From an uncultured Bacillota bacterium (GTDB taxonomy: Bacteria > Bacillota > Clostridia > Christensenellales > Borkfalkiaceae): a stretch of 64,000 bases of DNA. Made by a program: the position numbers and the translations under genes. The notes beneath the pieces are model-generated. The model was not told the origin of the DNA. It searched no databases and saw only the letters and a program-made list of their open reading frames with translations. The stretch spans positions 7,666 to 71,665 of the forward strand of contig CASFTB010000001.1 in assembly GCA_949297575.1 (NCBI GenBank), in the 5' to 3' direction. Positions 17,798 through 26,153 of the stretch are shown piece by piece; position 1 is the stretch's first letter, and each line of letters opens with the position of its first letter.

Positions 17798-19447
17798 TCA
17801 GATTTTGGTGATGATGGAATCGAACGATTTGCCCGGCGGGATCATGGGCAGCACCTTGTCGTCGATGCCGATCTTGCAGTCTACGAGCACGGGGCCGTCG
17901 CAGGCGAAGGCCTCTCTGAGCGCGGGGGCGATGTCCGCCTCCTTTGCGATGACGAGCCCCTTCGCGCCGAACGCCTCCGCGAGCTTTACGTAGTCGGTCT
18001 TGCGATCGAGGGTGGTCTGCGAATACCGCTTGCCGTAAAAGAGGGTCTGCCACTGCCGCACCATGCCGAGGGTGTTGTTGTCCATCAGCAGGATGACGAG
18101 GGGGAGCTTCTGCGAGACGGCGGTGCACAGCTCGTTGAGGTCCATGTGGAAGCTGCCGTCCCCCGTCACGAGCACGGTGCGCTTTTTGCTGCCGACGCAC
18201 GCGCCGATCGCCGCGCCCATGCCGAAACCCATCGTGCCCAGCCCGCCGCTGGAGATGAAGGTGCGCGGCTTTTCGAATTTGCAGTACTGCGCTGCCCACA
18301 TCTGGTGCTGCCCCACGTCCGTGGCGACGCGCGTGTCCGCATCGACGTATTTGTGCAGAGCCGTGAGGATCCGGTAGGCGGGCAGCGATTTGTCGGTGTT
18401 TGCCTCCTCGTATTCCTTGTAGGCGGCGGCCTCTTTCAGCCACTCCTTGCGGTCCGCCTGCTCCAGCAAAGGCAAAAGTGTTTTGAGGATCTCGTTCACG
18501 TCCGCCATTACGGAGAGATCGGCGGGCACGTTCTTGTCGATCTCGGCGGCATCGATGTCGAATTGAAGGATGGTCTTCCCCTCATGGAATTTGACGCGGT
18601 CACCCGCCACGCGGTCGGAAAAGCGCATGCCGCAGGCGATCACCGCATCCGCGCGGCGGAATGTTTTGGCGGCGGCGTCGCTGCCGTGCATGCCGATCAT
18701 GCCCAAAAACTGCCCGTCCGAAGCGGGGTAGGCGCCGAGGCCCATCAGCGTCGAGCACACGGGCGCCTGTATCTTCTTCGCGAAGGCGAAGAGGTTTTGC
18801 GCCGCTTCCGAGCCGATGCACCCGCCCCCCGCGAGGATGACGGGGCGCTTCGCCTTGCGGATGGCCTCCGCTGCCGCGGCGAGCGCCTCTGCCGCCACGG
18901 GCCTGGGAGAATAGGGGGCGGGGTCCGCTCCTTCAAATTCGCACGTCTCCGTCTGGATGTTCTTGGGGATGTCGATGAGCACCGGCCCCTTTCTGCCCGC
19001 TCCCGCGATGTAAAAGGCTTCGCGGATGGTCGCGGCGAGGTTTTTGATGTCCTTGACGATGTAGTTGTGTTTGGTCACGGGCATGGTGATGCCGGCGATG
19101 TCCACTTCCTGGAAGCTGTCGCGCCCCAGGTTGGAGACGGTCACGTTGCCCGTGATGGCGACGAGGGGGACGGAATCCATGTACGCCGTGGCGATGCCCG
19201 TCACCAGGTTTGTCGCGCCCGGGCCGCTGGTCGCGATGACGACGCCCGTCCTGCCCGTCGCGCGCGCGTAGCCGTCGGCGGCGTGCGCCGCGCCCTGCTC
19301 GTGCGCGGTGAGGATGTGGCGGAGCGTTCCGTCGCGGTAGATGGCGTCGTAAATGTCCAGCACGCAGCCGCCGGGGTAGCCGAACACGGTGTCGATGCCC
19401 TGTTCCTTTAAACAGCGAATGAGTATTTCAGCGCCGCTGAGCTTCAT
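17798..19447 (-). CDS. ilvB: acetolactate synthase catalytic subunit
   Basis: A 549-residue TPP enzyme. It joins two pyruvates to acetolactate, or pyruvate plus 2-ketobutyrate to acetohydroxybutyrate. The N-terminal TPP_N domain shows the catalytic glutamate in TAHEQGAAHAADGYAR, and the SGPGATNL loop follows. The central FAD-binding domain precedes the TPP diphosphate motif GDGSFHMDLNEL ... MDNN near 440-475. It is the first gene of ilvB-ilvN-ilvD-cimA. No leader peptide or T-box is evident in its ~90-base leader. Confidence 0.95.
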   Translation of the reverse strand: MKLSGAEILIRCLKEQGIDTVFGYPGGCVLDIYDAIYRDGTLRHILTAHEQGAAHAADGYARATGRTGVVIATSGPGATNLVTGIATAYMDSVPLVAITGNVTVSNLGRDSFQEVDIAGITMPVTKHNYIVKDIKNLAATIREAFYIAGAGRKGPVLIDIPKNIQTETCEFEGADPAPYSPRPVAAEALAAAAEAIRKAKRPVILAGGGCIGSEAAQNLFAFAKKIQAPVCSTLMGLGAYPASDGQFLGMIGMHGSDAAAKTFRRADAVIACGMRFSDRVAGDRVKFHEGKTILQFDIDAAEIDKNVPADLSVMADVNEILKTLLPLLEQADRKEWLKEAAAYKEYEEANTDKSLPAYRILTALHKYVDADTRVATDVGQHQMWAAQYCKFEKPRTFISSGGLGTMGFGMGAAIGACVGSKKRTVLVTGDGSFHMDLNELCTAVSQKLPLVILLMDNNTLGMVRQWQTLFYGKRYSQTTLDRKTDYVKLAEAFGAKGLVIAKEADIAPALREAFACDGPVLVDCKIGIDDKVLPMIPPGKSFDSIITKI

Positions 19448-19536
19448 GTAAGTACTCCTTTTCCGCGGCAGCGCTTCGCCGCGGAGGGGCGGGGCTTTCC
19501 GCCCGCTCTTGACATTAATATAAAGATAGCCTTTTT

Positions 19537-19565
19537 ATTGTAAACGAAATCGGCGCAAGTGTCAA
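19537..19565 (-). promoter_or_regulatory. sigma-A promoter of ilv operon
   Basis: Minus-strand TTGACA (plus 19560-19565), 17-base spacer, TACAAT (plus 19537-19542). The leader of about 85 bases contains a GC-rich hairpin near 19463-19485 but no T-box or leader peptide that I can recognise. Between this promoter and the tRNA promoter (19566-19689) I see no gene. Confidence 0.75.
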
Positions 19566-19689
19566 GTATTGCGTTCTTTTGCGGCGGCGGAAGGCGCAAT
19601 TTTTTCGGAGTTTTGCCTGTTTTGCGGGGCAGGGTAGCGCCTTGCGCCGCGGCGGGAAGAAAAAAATTGCCCCGCCTTGCGAAAAACAG

Positions 19690-19718
19690 TTGACAAACAG
19701 GGCGCAATGCTATAAAAT
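19690..19718 (+). promoter_or_regulatory. promoter of tRNA cluster
   Basis: TTGACA 19690-19695, 17-base spacer, TAAAAT 19713-19718, about 32 bases before tRNA-fMet. Confidence 0.75.
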
Positions 19719-19750
19719 TATATAGCATCTTTGCGAAAGGGTGCCCATAT

Positions 19751-19827
<77 letters not shown>

Positions 19828-19944
19828 CGTCGGAACGCGACGTGTTTCGCAAGAGTTCACGCCTGCGGCGCAAACTCTTTGCATTGACGTCGGTTCCTCC
19901 TTTTCCCAAAAAATCTTTGCTTTGCAAATCTTTTTTGGGAGCCC
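19828..19944 (+). repeat. 117-base tRNA-spacer repeat, copy 1
   Basis: It follows the CCA of tRNA-fMet directly. Three hairpins: ACGTCG/CGACGT; an imperfect GCAAGAGTT/AAACTCTTTGC stem with a CGCC/GGCG top; and a 15-bp CCCAAAAAATCTTTG stem. It is about 93% identical to copy 2. On the minus strand it contains AAGGAGG nine bases before an ATG that opens a 20-codon frame shared by both copies. Confidence 0.75.
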
Positions 19945-20004
19945 TGAAAAAGGGCACAAAACTGAGTTGCCCCCTGCACGTTTTGTGCATGCGGCAATTT
20001 TTAT

Positions 20005-20081
20005 GGCGGCGTAGCTTAGTTGGTTATAGCGATCGGTTCATACCCGATAGGTCGTAGGTTCGAATCCCACCGCCGCTACCA
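20005..20081 (+). tRNA. elongator tRNA-Met (CAT)
   Basis: A 77-base tRNA with encoded CCA, anticodon CAT in loop TTCATAC and stem ATCGG/CCGAT. The acceptor stem GGCGGCG and T arm match clostridial elongator tRNA-Met rather than the lysidine-modified tRNA-Ile2, though sequence alone leaves a small doubt. Confidence 0.9.
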
Positions 20082-20197
20082 CGTCGGAACACGACGTGTT
20101 TCGCAAGAGTTCACGCCTGCGGCGTAAACTCTTTGCATTGACGTCGGTTCCTCCTTTCCCCAAAAAATCTTTGCGTGCAAATTTTTTTTGGGAGCCC
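20082..20197 (+). repeat. 117-base tRNA-spacer repeat, copy 2
   Basis: Second copy of the spacer repeat, again starting immediately after the tRNA CCA. Substitutions relative to copy 1 fall mostly in loops. The last hairpin (CCCCAAAAAATCTTTGC with GCAAATTTTTTTTGGG) is kept. The minus-strand AAGGAGG plus ATG is also kept, but here its frame stops before entering the tRNA. Confidence 0.75.
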
Positions 20198-20280
20198 CGA
20201 TAGGATGTGTCTGTTTTTGCAGCAAACGCAGGGGCGAAAAAGGGACAACAATCGCCTCCGTGCGGTTTACATATCATTTC

Positions 20281-20355
20281 GGCCCCGTGGTCAAGCGGTC
20301 AAGACATCGCCCTTTCACGGCGGTAACACGAGTTCGATTCTCGTCGGGGTCACCA
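20281..20355 (+). tRNA. tRNA-Glu (TTC)
   Basis: A 75-base tRNA with encoded CCA, anticodon TTC in loop CTTTCAC, acceptor GGCCCCG/CGGGGTC and T arm ACGAGTTCGATTCTCGT. The body matches bacterial tRNA-Glu closely. Confidence 0.96.
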
Positions 20356-20390
20356 CGAAAAGGGAGAGGCAAAAAGCCTCTCCCTTTTCG
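20356..20390 (+). terminator. hairpin after tRNA-Glu
   Basis: A perfect 15-bp stem (20356-20370 with 20376-20390) with an AAAAA loop immediately after the CCA. The 3' arm ends in CCTTTTCG, so a short T-tract is inside the stem. Likely terminator or processing signal. Confidence 0.7.
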
Positions 20391-20481
20391 CGGTAACCCC
20401 GTTTCGCATGAAGCGGGCGGGCCGCAACGCGGGCTGTTCGCGCGAGTGAAACGAAGCCCGGCCGAGGGGGCCCCTTCAGGG

Positions 20482-20510
20482 GGTTCGGCCGATCCTCGCC
20501 GGGGTCACCA
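20482..20510 (+). other. tRNA-Glu 3'-end remnant
   Basis: This stretch repeats the T-arm and acceptor end of tRNA-Glu 155 bases upstream: a GGTTCG segment, then CGATCCTCGCCGGGGTCACCA against CGATTCTCGTCGGGGTCACCA. It retains the CCA but has no tRNA body. Such 3' duplicates are often scars of integration or recombination at a tRNA. The rest of 20391-20641 holds no gene; a hairpin-like stretch with a T-run lies near 20545-20566. Confidence 0.6.
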
Positions 20511-20641
20511 AACCGGAACTATCCGGACACCACTGTTGCGCAGCAGCGGGTTCGGGTCGTTTTTTTATTGCCGCAGAGGGCGGGGGGGGGATCGCCGGAA
20601 ACCAAAGGGGGAATTTTGCGGTACAGTTGTGCGATCGGCTA

Positions 20642-20670
20642 TTGATTTACAGGGAAGAGTGTGTTATAAT
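20642..20670 (+). promoter_or_regulatory. promoter of LytTR/GHKL operon
   Basis: TTGATT 20642-20647, 17-base spacer, TATAAT 20665-20670, about 33 bases before the response-regulator ATG. Confidence 0.75.
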
Positions 20671-20703
20671 GATCTATATCGAAAAGAGGGGATATGAGAC
20701 GCT

Positions 20704-21414
20704 ATGGTGCACGCAGTGATCGTGGAGGACGAGCAGAGCGCGGCAGAAGACCTGGAGCGCTACATCGGAAAATTTTTTGCGGAGAGGGGCGGGGAATACC
20801 GCGTTACGGTCTTTCGGAATGCCGTAGACTTTTTGACGAACTATCGGGCGGATTATGACGTCGTCTTTCTCGATATCGAGATGCCGATGATGGACGGGAT
20901 GACGGCGGCCGAAAAGCTGCGGCAGGTCGATCCGTACGTCGTGCTCGTATTCGTGACGAACATGCAGCAATATGCGATCAAGGGGTATGCCGTCAATGCG
21001 CTGGATTTCGTCGTGAAGCCGGTGACATACTTTTCTTTTTCTTCTCTGATGCGCAAGATCATGCGCGTGCTGCAGGCGAAGGTGGAGAAAGAGCTCGTGA
21101 TCGGCGCGCAGGGCAATATCCGCCGCGTCCCCGTGTCGCGCATCCTCTACATAGAAGTGGCCCGCCACCGCCTCACCTATCACACGGAAGACGGGGATAT
21201 TTCCGGCTGGGGAAGCCTGAACGAGTTGGAAAAGGAGCTCTCTTCCGACCTGTTTTCGCGCTGCAATGCGTGTTACCTCGTCTCGCTGCGCCATGTCCGC
21301 GCCATAGAGGGGGACGACGCCGTGATGGACAGCGGAGAAGCCCTGCGCATCAGCCATCTGCGCAAAAAGGGCTTTATGGCAGATCTCGCCAAATATCTCG
21401 GCAGGAGGCAGTAA
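20704..21414 (+). CDS. LytTR-family response regulator
   Basis: A 236-residue AgrA/LytR-type regulator. The receiver domain is residues 1-120, with acidic pair VEDE at 7-10, phosphoacceptor aspartate in DVVFLDIEMPMMDG and lysine in FVVKPV. The LytTR DNA-binding domain follows from about 135 (IPVSRILYIEVARHRLTYHT ... FSRCNACYLVSLRHVRAIEG). The final TAA overlaps the kinase ATG by one base (TAATG). It likely acts on direct repeats upstream of target promoters. The neighbouring GH3 gene is a candidate target. Confidence 0.92.
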   Translation: MVHAVIVEDEQSAAEDLERYIGKFFAERGGEYRVTVFRNAVDFLTNYRADYDVVFLDIEMPMMDGMTAAEKLRQVDPYVVLVFVTNMQQYAIKGYAVNALDFVVKPVTYFSFSSLMRKIMRVLQAKVEKELVIGAQGNIRRVPVSRILYIEVARHRLTYHTEDGDISGWGSLNELEKELSSDLFSRCNACYLVSLRHVRAIEGDDAVMDSGEALRISHLRKKGFMADLAKYLGRRQ

Positions 21415-22757
21415 TGTTTGCTTTTTCCGCACCGCTCTTCTGGTATCGGCTCGTCTTTCTGGCCGAACTGATCGTCGCCGAGGGGATCGCCACCTATACG
21501 CTCGCCAAGAGGAAGCATTTTGCCCGTCGGGTCATCCTTTCCGTGGCGGCCGTCTATGCGCTCACCTTTCTGCTGCCGACGTTTCCCGGCAACGCCGCCT
21601 ACACCTCCGCCATGTTCCTCATCCAGTTTGCGTTTACCCTCGGCGCATTGAAGTTCTGTTACGCGGAGCCGCTGCTCAACCTGATCTTCTGCGGCATCAT
21701 CGCCTACACGACGCAGCACATCGCCTTTGAGGTCTACAGTCAGATCGTGTCTCTGACGGGGGTGGGGAACGTCATGTTCGTCTATGGCAGCGAGGCGGGC
21801 TTCGGAGGGGACTTCAACGCCTTTACCGCCATTCTGTATGTCGTCGTCTATTTCTTCGTCTATTGGTTCATATGGGCTTTTGTCGGGCACCGCATCCGCC
21901 TGCAGGAAGATCTGCGGCTGGATCACGTCCCGCTTTTTATTTTCGTCGCGGTGATCGTCACGGTGGACATCGTCCTCAGCGTGGTCGTCACCTATCTGCG
22001 CGCCGATGACGGAAACGGCGCGCTCTACCTGATCGTGGGCATCTACAACATCCTCTCCTGCGCGCTGGCCATGGGCATGCAGTTCTCCATGCTCGGCAAA
22101 CACCTCGCGGAAAAGGAATTGGAGACGGTGCAGGGCCTGTGGGAGCAGGACAAAAAGACATACGAACTTTCCCGCGAGAACGTCGAGCTGATCAACATAA
22201 AATGTCATGACCTGCGCAAGCAGCTGCGGGCGCTGCGCACGGCAGGGGGAGAAGTGGACAAGGCCGCCCTCGCCGAAGTCGAACATGCCGTCAACATCTA
22301 TGACGGCGCCGTCAAGACGGGCTGCGACGTGCTGGACGTCATCCTCGCCGAAAAGAGCCTGTATTGCGAGCGGTACAACATCCGCCTCACCTGCATTGCA
22401 GACGGCGCGCGCCTCTCGTTCATGTCCTCTTCCGACCAGTATTCCCTGTTCATGAACGCCGTCGACAACGCCGTCGAAGCCGTGCGCGACGTGCCGGACG
22501 TCACGCGGCGGGTGATCCGCCTGCGCATCACCGCGGTGGGCGGGCTGCTCTCCGTTCACATGGAAAACTACTGCGGCAGCCCCGAAGCGCTGAAATTCGT
22601 GGACGGGCTGCCGCAGACGACGAAGGGGGACGCGCGCTGGCACGGGTACGGCATGCGCAGCATGCGCCTGATCGCCGAAAAGTACGGCGGCGCGCTGACG
22701 GCGAGCGTGGAGGACGGCATGTTCCATACCGATATCGTCTTCCCGCTGCCGGACTGA
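21414..22757 (+). CDS. GHKL sensor histidine kinase
   Basis: A 447-residue kinase of the AgrC-like class. Residues 1-235 hold six or seven transmembrane helices, then a dimerisation helix with the likely phospho-histidine H264 in KCHDLRKQLRAL. The C-terminal GHKL ATPase follows (N-box MNAVDNAVEAV, G-box GYGMRSMRLIAEKYGG). The ATG at 21414 overlaps the regulator's stop and follows GGAGG. It probably senses a peptide or another extracellular signal; no pheromone precursor is seen nearby. Confidence 0.92.
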   Translation: MFAFSAPLFWYRLVFLAELIVAEGIATYTLAKRKHFARRVILSVAAVYALTFLLPTFPGNAAYTSAMFLIQFAFTLGALKFCYAEPLLNLIFCGIIAYTTQHIAFEVYSQIVSLTGVGNVMFVYGSEAGFGGDFNAFTAILYVVVYFFVYWFIWAFVGHRIRLQEDLRLDHVPLFIFVAVIVTVDIVLSVVVTYLRADDGNGALYLIVGIYNILSCALAMGMQFSMLGKHLAEKELETVQGLWEQDKKTYELSRENVELINIKCHDLRKQLRALRTAGGEVDKAALAEVEHAVNIYDGAVKTGCDVLDVILAEKSLYCERYNIRLTCIADGARLSFMSSSDQYSLFMNAVDNAVEAVRDVPDVTRRVIRLRITAVGGLLSVHMENYCGSPEALKFVDGLPQTTKGDARWHGYGMRSMRLIAEKYGGALTASVEDGMFHTDIVFPLPD

Positions 22758-22792
22758 TGGGGGAATGGAGAGGTCGATTGGGGAAAAAGCCG

Positions 22793-22821
22793 TTTACCTT
22801 TTGCCGGCGCGGTGCTATACT
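22793..22821 (+). promoter_or_regulatory. promoter of GH3 gene
   Basis: TTTACC 22793-22798, 17-base spacer, TATACT 22816-22821, about 55 bases before the AAGGAG site of the GH3 gene. Confidence 0.65.
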
Positions 22822-22882
22822 GCGCTTGCCCGAACGGAAAGAGCCATAACCGCCCGGGAAAATCAAAAAAGGAGAGATAAAA

Positions 22883-25800
22883 ATGGCAAAAGGGAAATTG
22901 AAGATGAGCAACAAGCGGTTCCTGATCATCATGGTACCCGTGCTCGTCGTGCTGCTCGCCGCGATCATCGCCGCGACGGCGGTCATGACGTACTATGCAC
23001 CCCTGATGGACGGCACGTTCGGCAAGGGCGCGCGCCACGTATTGGAGGCGGAGGGCACCGAAGATTGGGACACCGAGTACTACGACATCAAGTATGACAG
23101 CTACGAGGAATCGATCAAGGCGGCGACGGCCGTCGCCAAGGAGATCGCCGACGAGGGCATCGTGCTGATGAAGAACGACGCGCCCGCAGGCAAGAGCGAG
23201 CCCGTCCTTCCGTTGCAGGAAAAGGCGAAGGTCACGCCCATGGGGTTCCGCTACTACGAACCGGTCTATGGTATCTATGGTTCGGGCGCCGTGCAGGACG
23301 GCATGGCGATGGGGCTGATGGGCGGCTCGCTGTGGGACGATAATTATAAGTCCACCAACCCCGAGTCCATCGAGCTGTATCAGGCGATCGAGAGCGCATT
23401 TACCGTCAACGAGACCGTGACGGGCAGGATGCAGGACGCGGGATATAACCGCATCGACGCGGCGGAAGGCACGATCGCCTGCCAGGAGATCACCGCCATC
23501 AACGGCTGCGCGGGCAGCAATACATACCTGTATGAACACGACCTGTCCGTATATGCGGGCACGGAGGCCTCCTGCGCGGATACCACCGGGCTCGTGTTCA
23601 TCGGCAGGGATTCCAGCGAGGGCGGCGACCTCAAGCTGGACGGCTATACCGACGGCACGCCCCACCAGCTCGCCCTCTCCTCCGACGAAAAGGCGCTCAT
23701 CAAATTTGCGAAGACGAATTGCTCGAACGGCGTGGTCGCCGTCATCAACGCCTGCAACGTCATGCAGCTGGGCGAGCTCATGAGTGGCGAATACGCGGTG
23801 GACGCCATCGTGTGGATGGGCTACCCCGGCAGCAACGGGAGCCAGTCTCTGGCGGATATCCTCTGCGGCAAGGTCAACCCCTCCGGGCACACGGTCGATA
23901 TCTGGGTCTCCGACCTCCTCAAAGATCCGACGTACGCCAATATGGGCACCTTCATTTATAATGCCGCCGAAGTGAAAGATTCGCTCGCGGTCGGCAACTC
24001 CTTCGTGGAATACGAGGAGGGCATCTATGTCGGGTACAAATACTACGAGACCGCCGACGTCATGGACCCGAACTTCGACTATGACGAAGCCGTCGTCTTC
24101 CCCTTCGGGCACGGCCTTTCCTATACCTCCTTCGAGCAGACGCTGGACAGCTGCCGCATCGTGGGGGACGAAGTGGTCGTCACCGTCACCGTCACCAACA
24201 CCGGCGACGTCGACGGCAAAGAGGTCGTGCAGCTCTACTACGAGGCCCCGTACACCGAGTTTGACGAGGAGTACAGCATCGAAAAGGCGGTCAAAAACCT
24301 CGTCGCGTTCGACAAGGTCGAGGTCGCGGCGCACGCGTCGGTGCCCGTCACCCTCTCCTTCCCGGTCGAGGACATGGCTTCTTACTGCTACACCCGCGAC
24401 AACGGCGACGGCACGAAGGGCGCATACGTGCTCGAAGAGGGCGAGTACAACATCTACCTCGGCAAAAACAGCCACGATTCGTACGGCGAAGAGACGGTGA
24501 CGCTCGGCTCCACCGTGTGGTTCGATAACTCCAACCCCCGCCAGTCAGAAAAGGACGGGCAGTCGCTGCTGGACGACAGGGGCGAGCCCCTCGGCATCGC
24601 CGCCAACGGCGAGCTCGGCTTCGTGGCGGCCACCAACCAGTTCCAGGACAGCAGCGACTACATGACCACGCACGCCACTATCCTTTCCCGTAAGGATTGG
24701 GCGGGCACGCAGCCCAAGGCGCCCGAGGGCAGTTCGTTTACCGCGCCCAAAGCGGTGTGCGACGCCATCGACCATTACAGCGCGACGACCTTCGACTATC
24801 AGAGCGACCCTCTGCTGGGCAACGTCGAGGGCAGCGCCGTGTATCAGGCGGCGGCGCCCGTCGAAAAGGCGGACAACGGCATGGTCCTTGCCGATATGCG
24901 CGGCCTCGACTACTACGACGATTCGTGGGATCTTCTCCTCGATCAGATAGACTATTCCGCGACGGAGGAGATCGTTGCGCTCCTGTACGGCGGCGCATAT
25001 AACCTCGGCGGCCTTACCTCCATCGGCATGGCGCAGTCCAGGAGCGCCGAAGGCCCCTCCGGCATCGGCCTGTTCGCGCACCTGATGTACGGCGATTACA
25101 CGGTGAACAAACTCAACCGCATGTGTTCTTACCCCGCGGGCACCGTGCTGGCGTCCACGTGGGAGCCCGAGCTGGCATACAAGAAGGGTGCGTCCGTCGG
25201 GCAGGAAGCGTACTGGTTCGAGATCAGCGAAGGCACCTACCTCAACGGCTGGACGGGCCCTTCGATGAACCTGCACCGCAACGCGTTCAACGGCCGCAAC
25301 GCGGAGTATTACAGCGAGGATCCCGTGCTCGCCGGAGAGATGGGTGCGCGCGAGATCAGCGGCGCGGGAGACAGCGGCCTGTACACCATCTTCAAGCACT
25401 TCGCGATGAACAACATCGAAACGGCAAAGACGGTGGGCGGCGGCATCTGCACCTGGGCGACCGAGCAGGCGATGCGCGAATCTTACTTCAAGGTATTTGA
25501 AACGGTGTTCAAGGACGCCCGCCGCGAAGTCAAGTACATCGCGGACGACGACGGCACCGTCGCCACGAAAGGCATGCGCGGCGCCACCGCGGTCATGACC
25601 TCCTTCAACCGCATCGGCGCCATCCCTTCGGGCTCCAGCTACGCGCTCATCACCAAGCTGCTCAAGCAGGAATGGGGCTTCCAGGGCTTCGTGCAGACGG
25701 ATATGCCCAGTCAGTCCAATAAAGATCAGATGCTGCGCGCCGGCGGCTCCGTCGAGATGAATTCGGCCACCGCGGCCCCCGCAGACCTTACGAGCGCGAC

Positions 25801-25927
25801 GGCAAAGCATCAGATCCGCAGGGCCGTGCACGACATCGCCTTCGCGGTCGTCAACTCCCGCGCCATGCAGGGCGCTGCCCCCGGCTCGATCATCTATTAC
25901 GACATGTCGCCCTGGCAGGTCGGCTGA
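22883..25927 (+). CDS. membrane-anchored GH3 glycosidase, permuted domains
   Basis: A 1014-residue glycoside hydrolase family 3 protein in the swapped order known from some rumen Clostridia. A signal-anchor helix (13-37) comes first. The GH3 C-terminal domain follows (EGIVLMKND near 91, FPFGHGLSYTSFE near 406), then a fibronectin-like domain to about 540, and the GH3 N-terminal TIM barrel at about 640-1000. In the barrel, KHFAMNNIET (near 838) and GFQGFVQTDM (near 940) place the nucleophile aspartate in TDM rather than the usual SDW. It should hydrolyse beta-glycosides outside the cell. The frame ends at MSPWQVG just where a C-terminal membrane helix continues in another frame. Confidence 0.88.
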   Translation: MAKGKLKMSNKRFLIIMVPVLVVLLAAIIAATAVMTYYAPLMDGTFGKGARHVLEAEGTEDWDTEYYDIKYDSYEESIKAATAVAKEIADEGIVLMKNDAPAGKSEPVLPLQEKAKVTPMGFRYYEPVYGIYGSGAVQDGMAMGLMGGSLWDDNYKSTNPESIELYQAIESAFTVNETVTGRMQDAGYNRIDAAEGTIACQEITAINGCAGSNTYLYEHDLSVYAGTEASCADTTGLVFIGRDSSEGGDLKLDGYTDGTPHQLALSSDEKALIKFAKTNCSNGVVAVINACNVMQLGELMSGEYAVDAIVWMGYPGSNGSQSLADILCGKVNPSGHTVDIWVSDLLKDPTYANMGTFIYNAAEVKDSLAVGNSFVEYEEGIYVGYKYYETADVMDPNFDYDEAVVFPFGHGLSYTSFEQTLDSCRIVGDEVVVTVTVTNTGDVDGKEVVQLYYEAPYTEFDEEYSIEKAVKNLVAFDKVEVAAHASVPVTLSFPVEDMASYCYTRDNGDGTKGAYVLEEGEYNIYLGKNSHDSYGEETVTLGSTVWFDNSNPRQSEKDGQSLLDDRGEPLGIAANGELGFVAATNQFQDSSDYMTTHATILSRKDWAGTQPKAPEGSSFTAPKAVCDAIDHYSATTFDYQSDPLLGNVEGSAVYQAAAPVEKADNGMVLADMRGLDYYDDSWDLLLDQIDYSATEEIVALLYGGAYNLGGLTSIGMAQSRSAEGPSGIGLFAHLMYGDYTVNKLNRMCSYPAGTVLASTWEPELAYKKGASVGQEAYWFEISEGTYLNGWTGPSMNLHRNAFNGRNAEYYSEDPVLAGEMGAREISGAGDSGLYTIFKHFAMNNIETAKTVGGGICTWATEQAMRESYFKVFETVFKDARREVKYIADDDGTVATKGMRGATAVMTSFNRIGAIPSGSSYALITKLLKQEWGFQGFVQTDMPSQSNKDQMLRAGGSVEMNSATAAPADLTSATAKHQIRRAVHDIAFAVVNSRAMQGAAPGSIIYYDMSPWQVG

Positions 25928-26046
25928 TCGTCGCCAACGTCGTCGTGTATGCCGTCATCGCGGCGGGCGCCGTATGGATCGCCTTCCGCCTGTTCGACGC
26001 GCACAAGCACCCCGAAAAGTATAAGGGCAAGGGCGAAAAAGTATAA
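25924..26046 (+). pseudogene. out-of-frame C-terminal membrane tail of GH3
   Basis: The bases after the GH3 stop encode, in another frame, LIVANVVVYAVIAAGAV followed by a basic end (FDAHKHPEKYKGKGEKV) and TAA at 26044-26046. This is a typical C-terminal transmembrane anchor. Inserting one C between 25923 and 25924 would fuse it directly after WQVG. The most likely reading is a single-base deletion in the strain or a sequencing error. Programmed frameshifting is possible, but no slippery site is visible. Confidence 0.7.
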
Positions 26047-26081
26047 CGAAAAGACGCGCCGCGGAATCGGCAAAACGGCAG

Positions 26082-26115
26082 CAGCCCGCAGGGGATCCCC
26101 TGCGGGCTGTATTTT
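26082..26115 (+). terminator. terminator after GH3
   Basis: A perfect 28-base palindrome (14-bp arms 26082-26095 and 26096-26109) followed by TATTTTG. It lies after the out-of-frame tail and before the convergent dehydrogenase gene. Confidence 0.8.
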
Positions 26116-26153
26116 GTCGAAAGAGGAGTTCTGTCGGGTGCCGTGCGGCGGGA

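Noticed and set aside
19448-19540. A possible T-box or leader-peptide attenuator before ilvB
   Set aside because: The leader is only about 85 bases. No T-box sequence, run of branched-chain codons or terminator/antiterminator pair was found.
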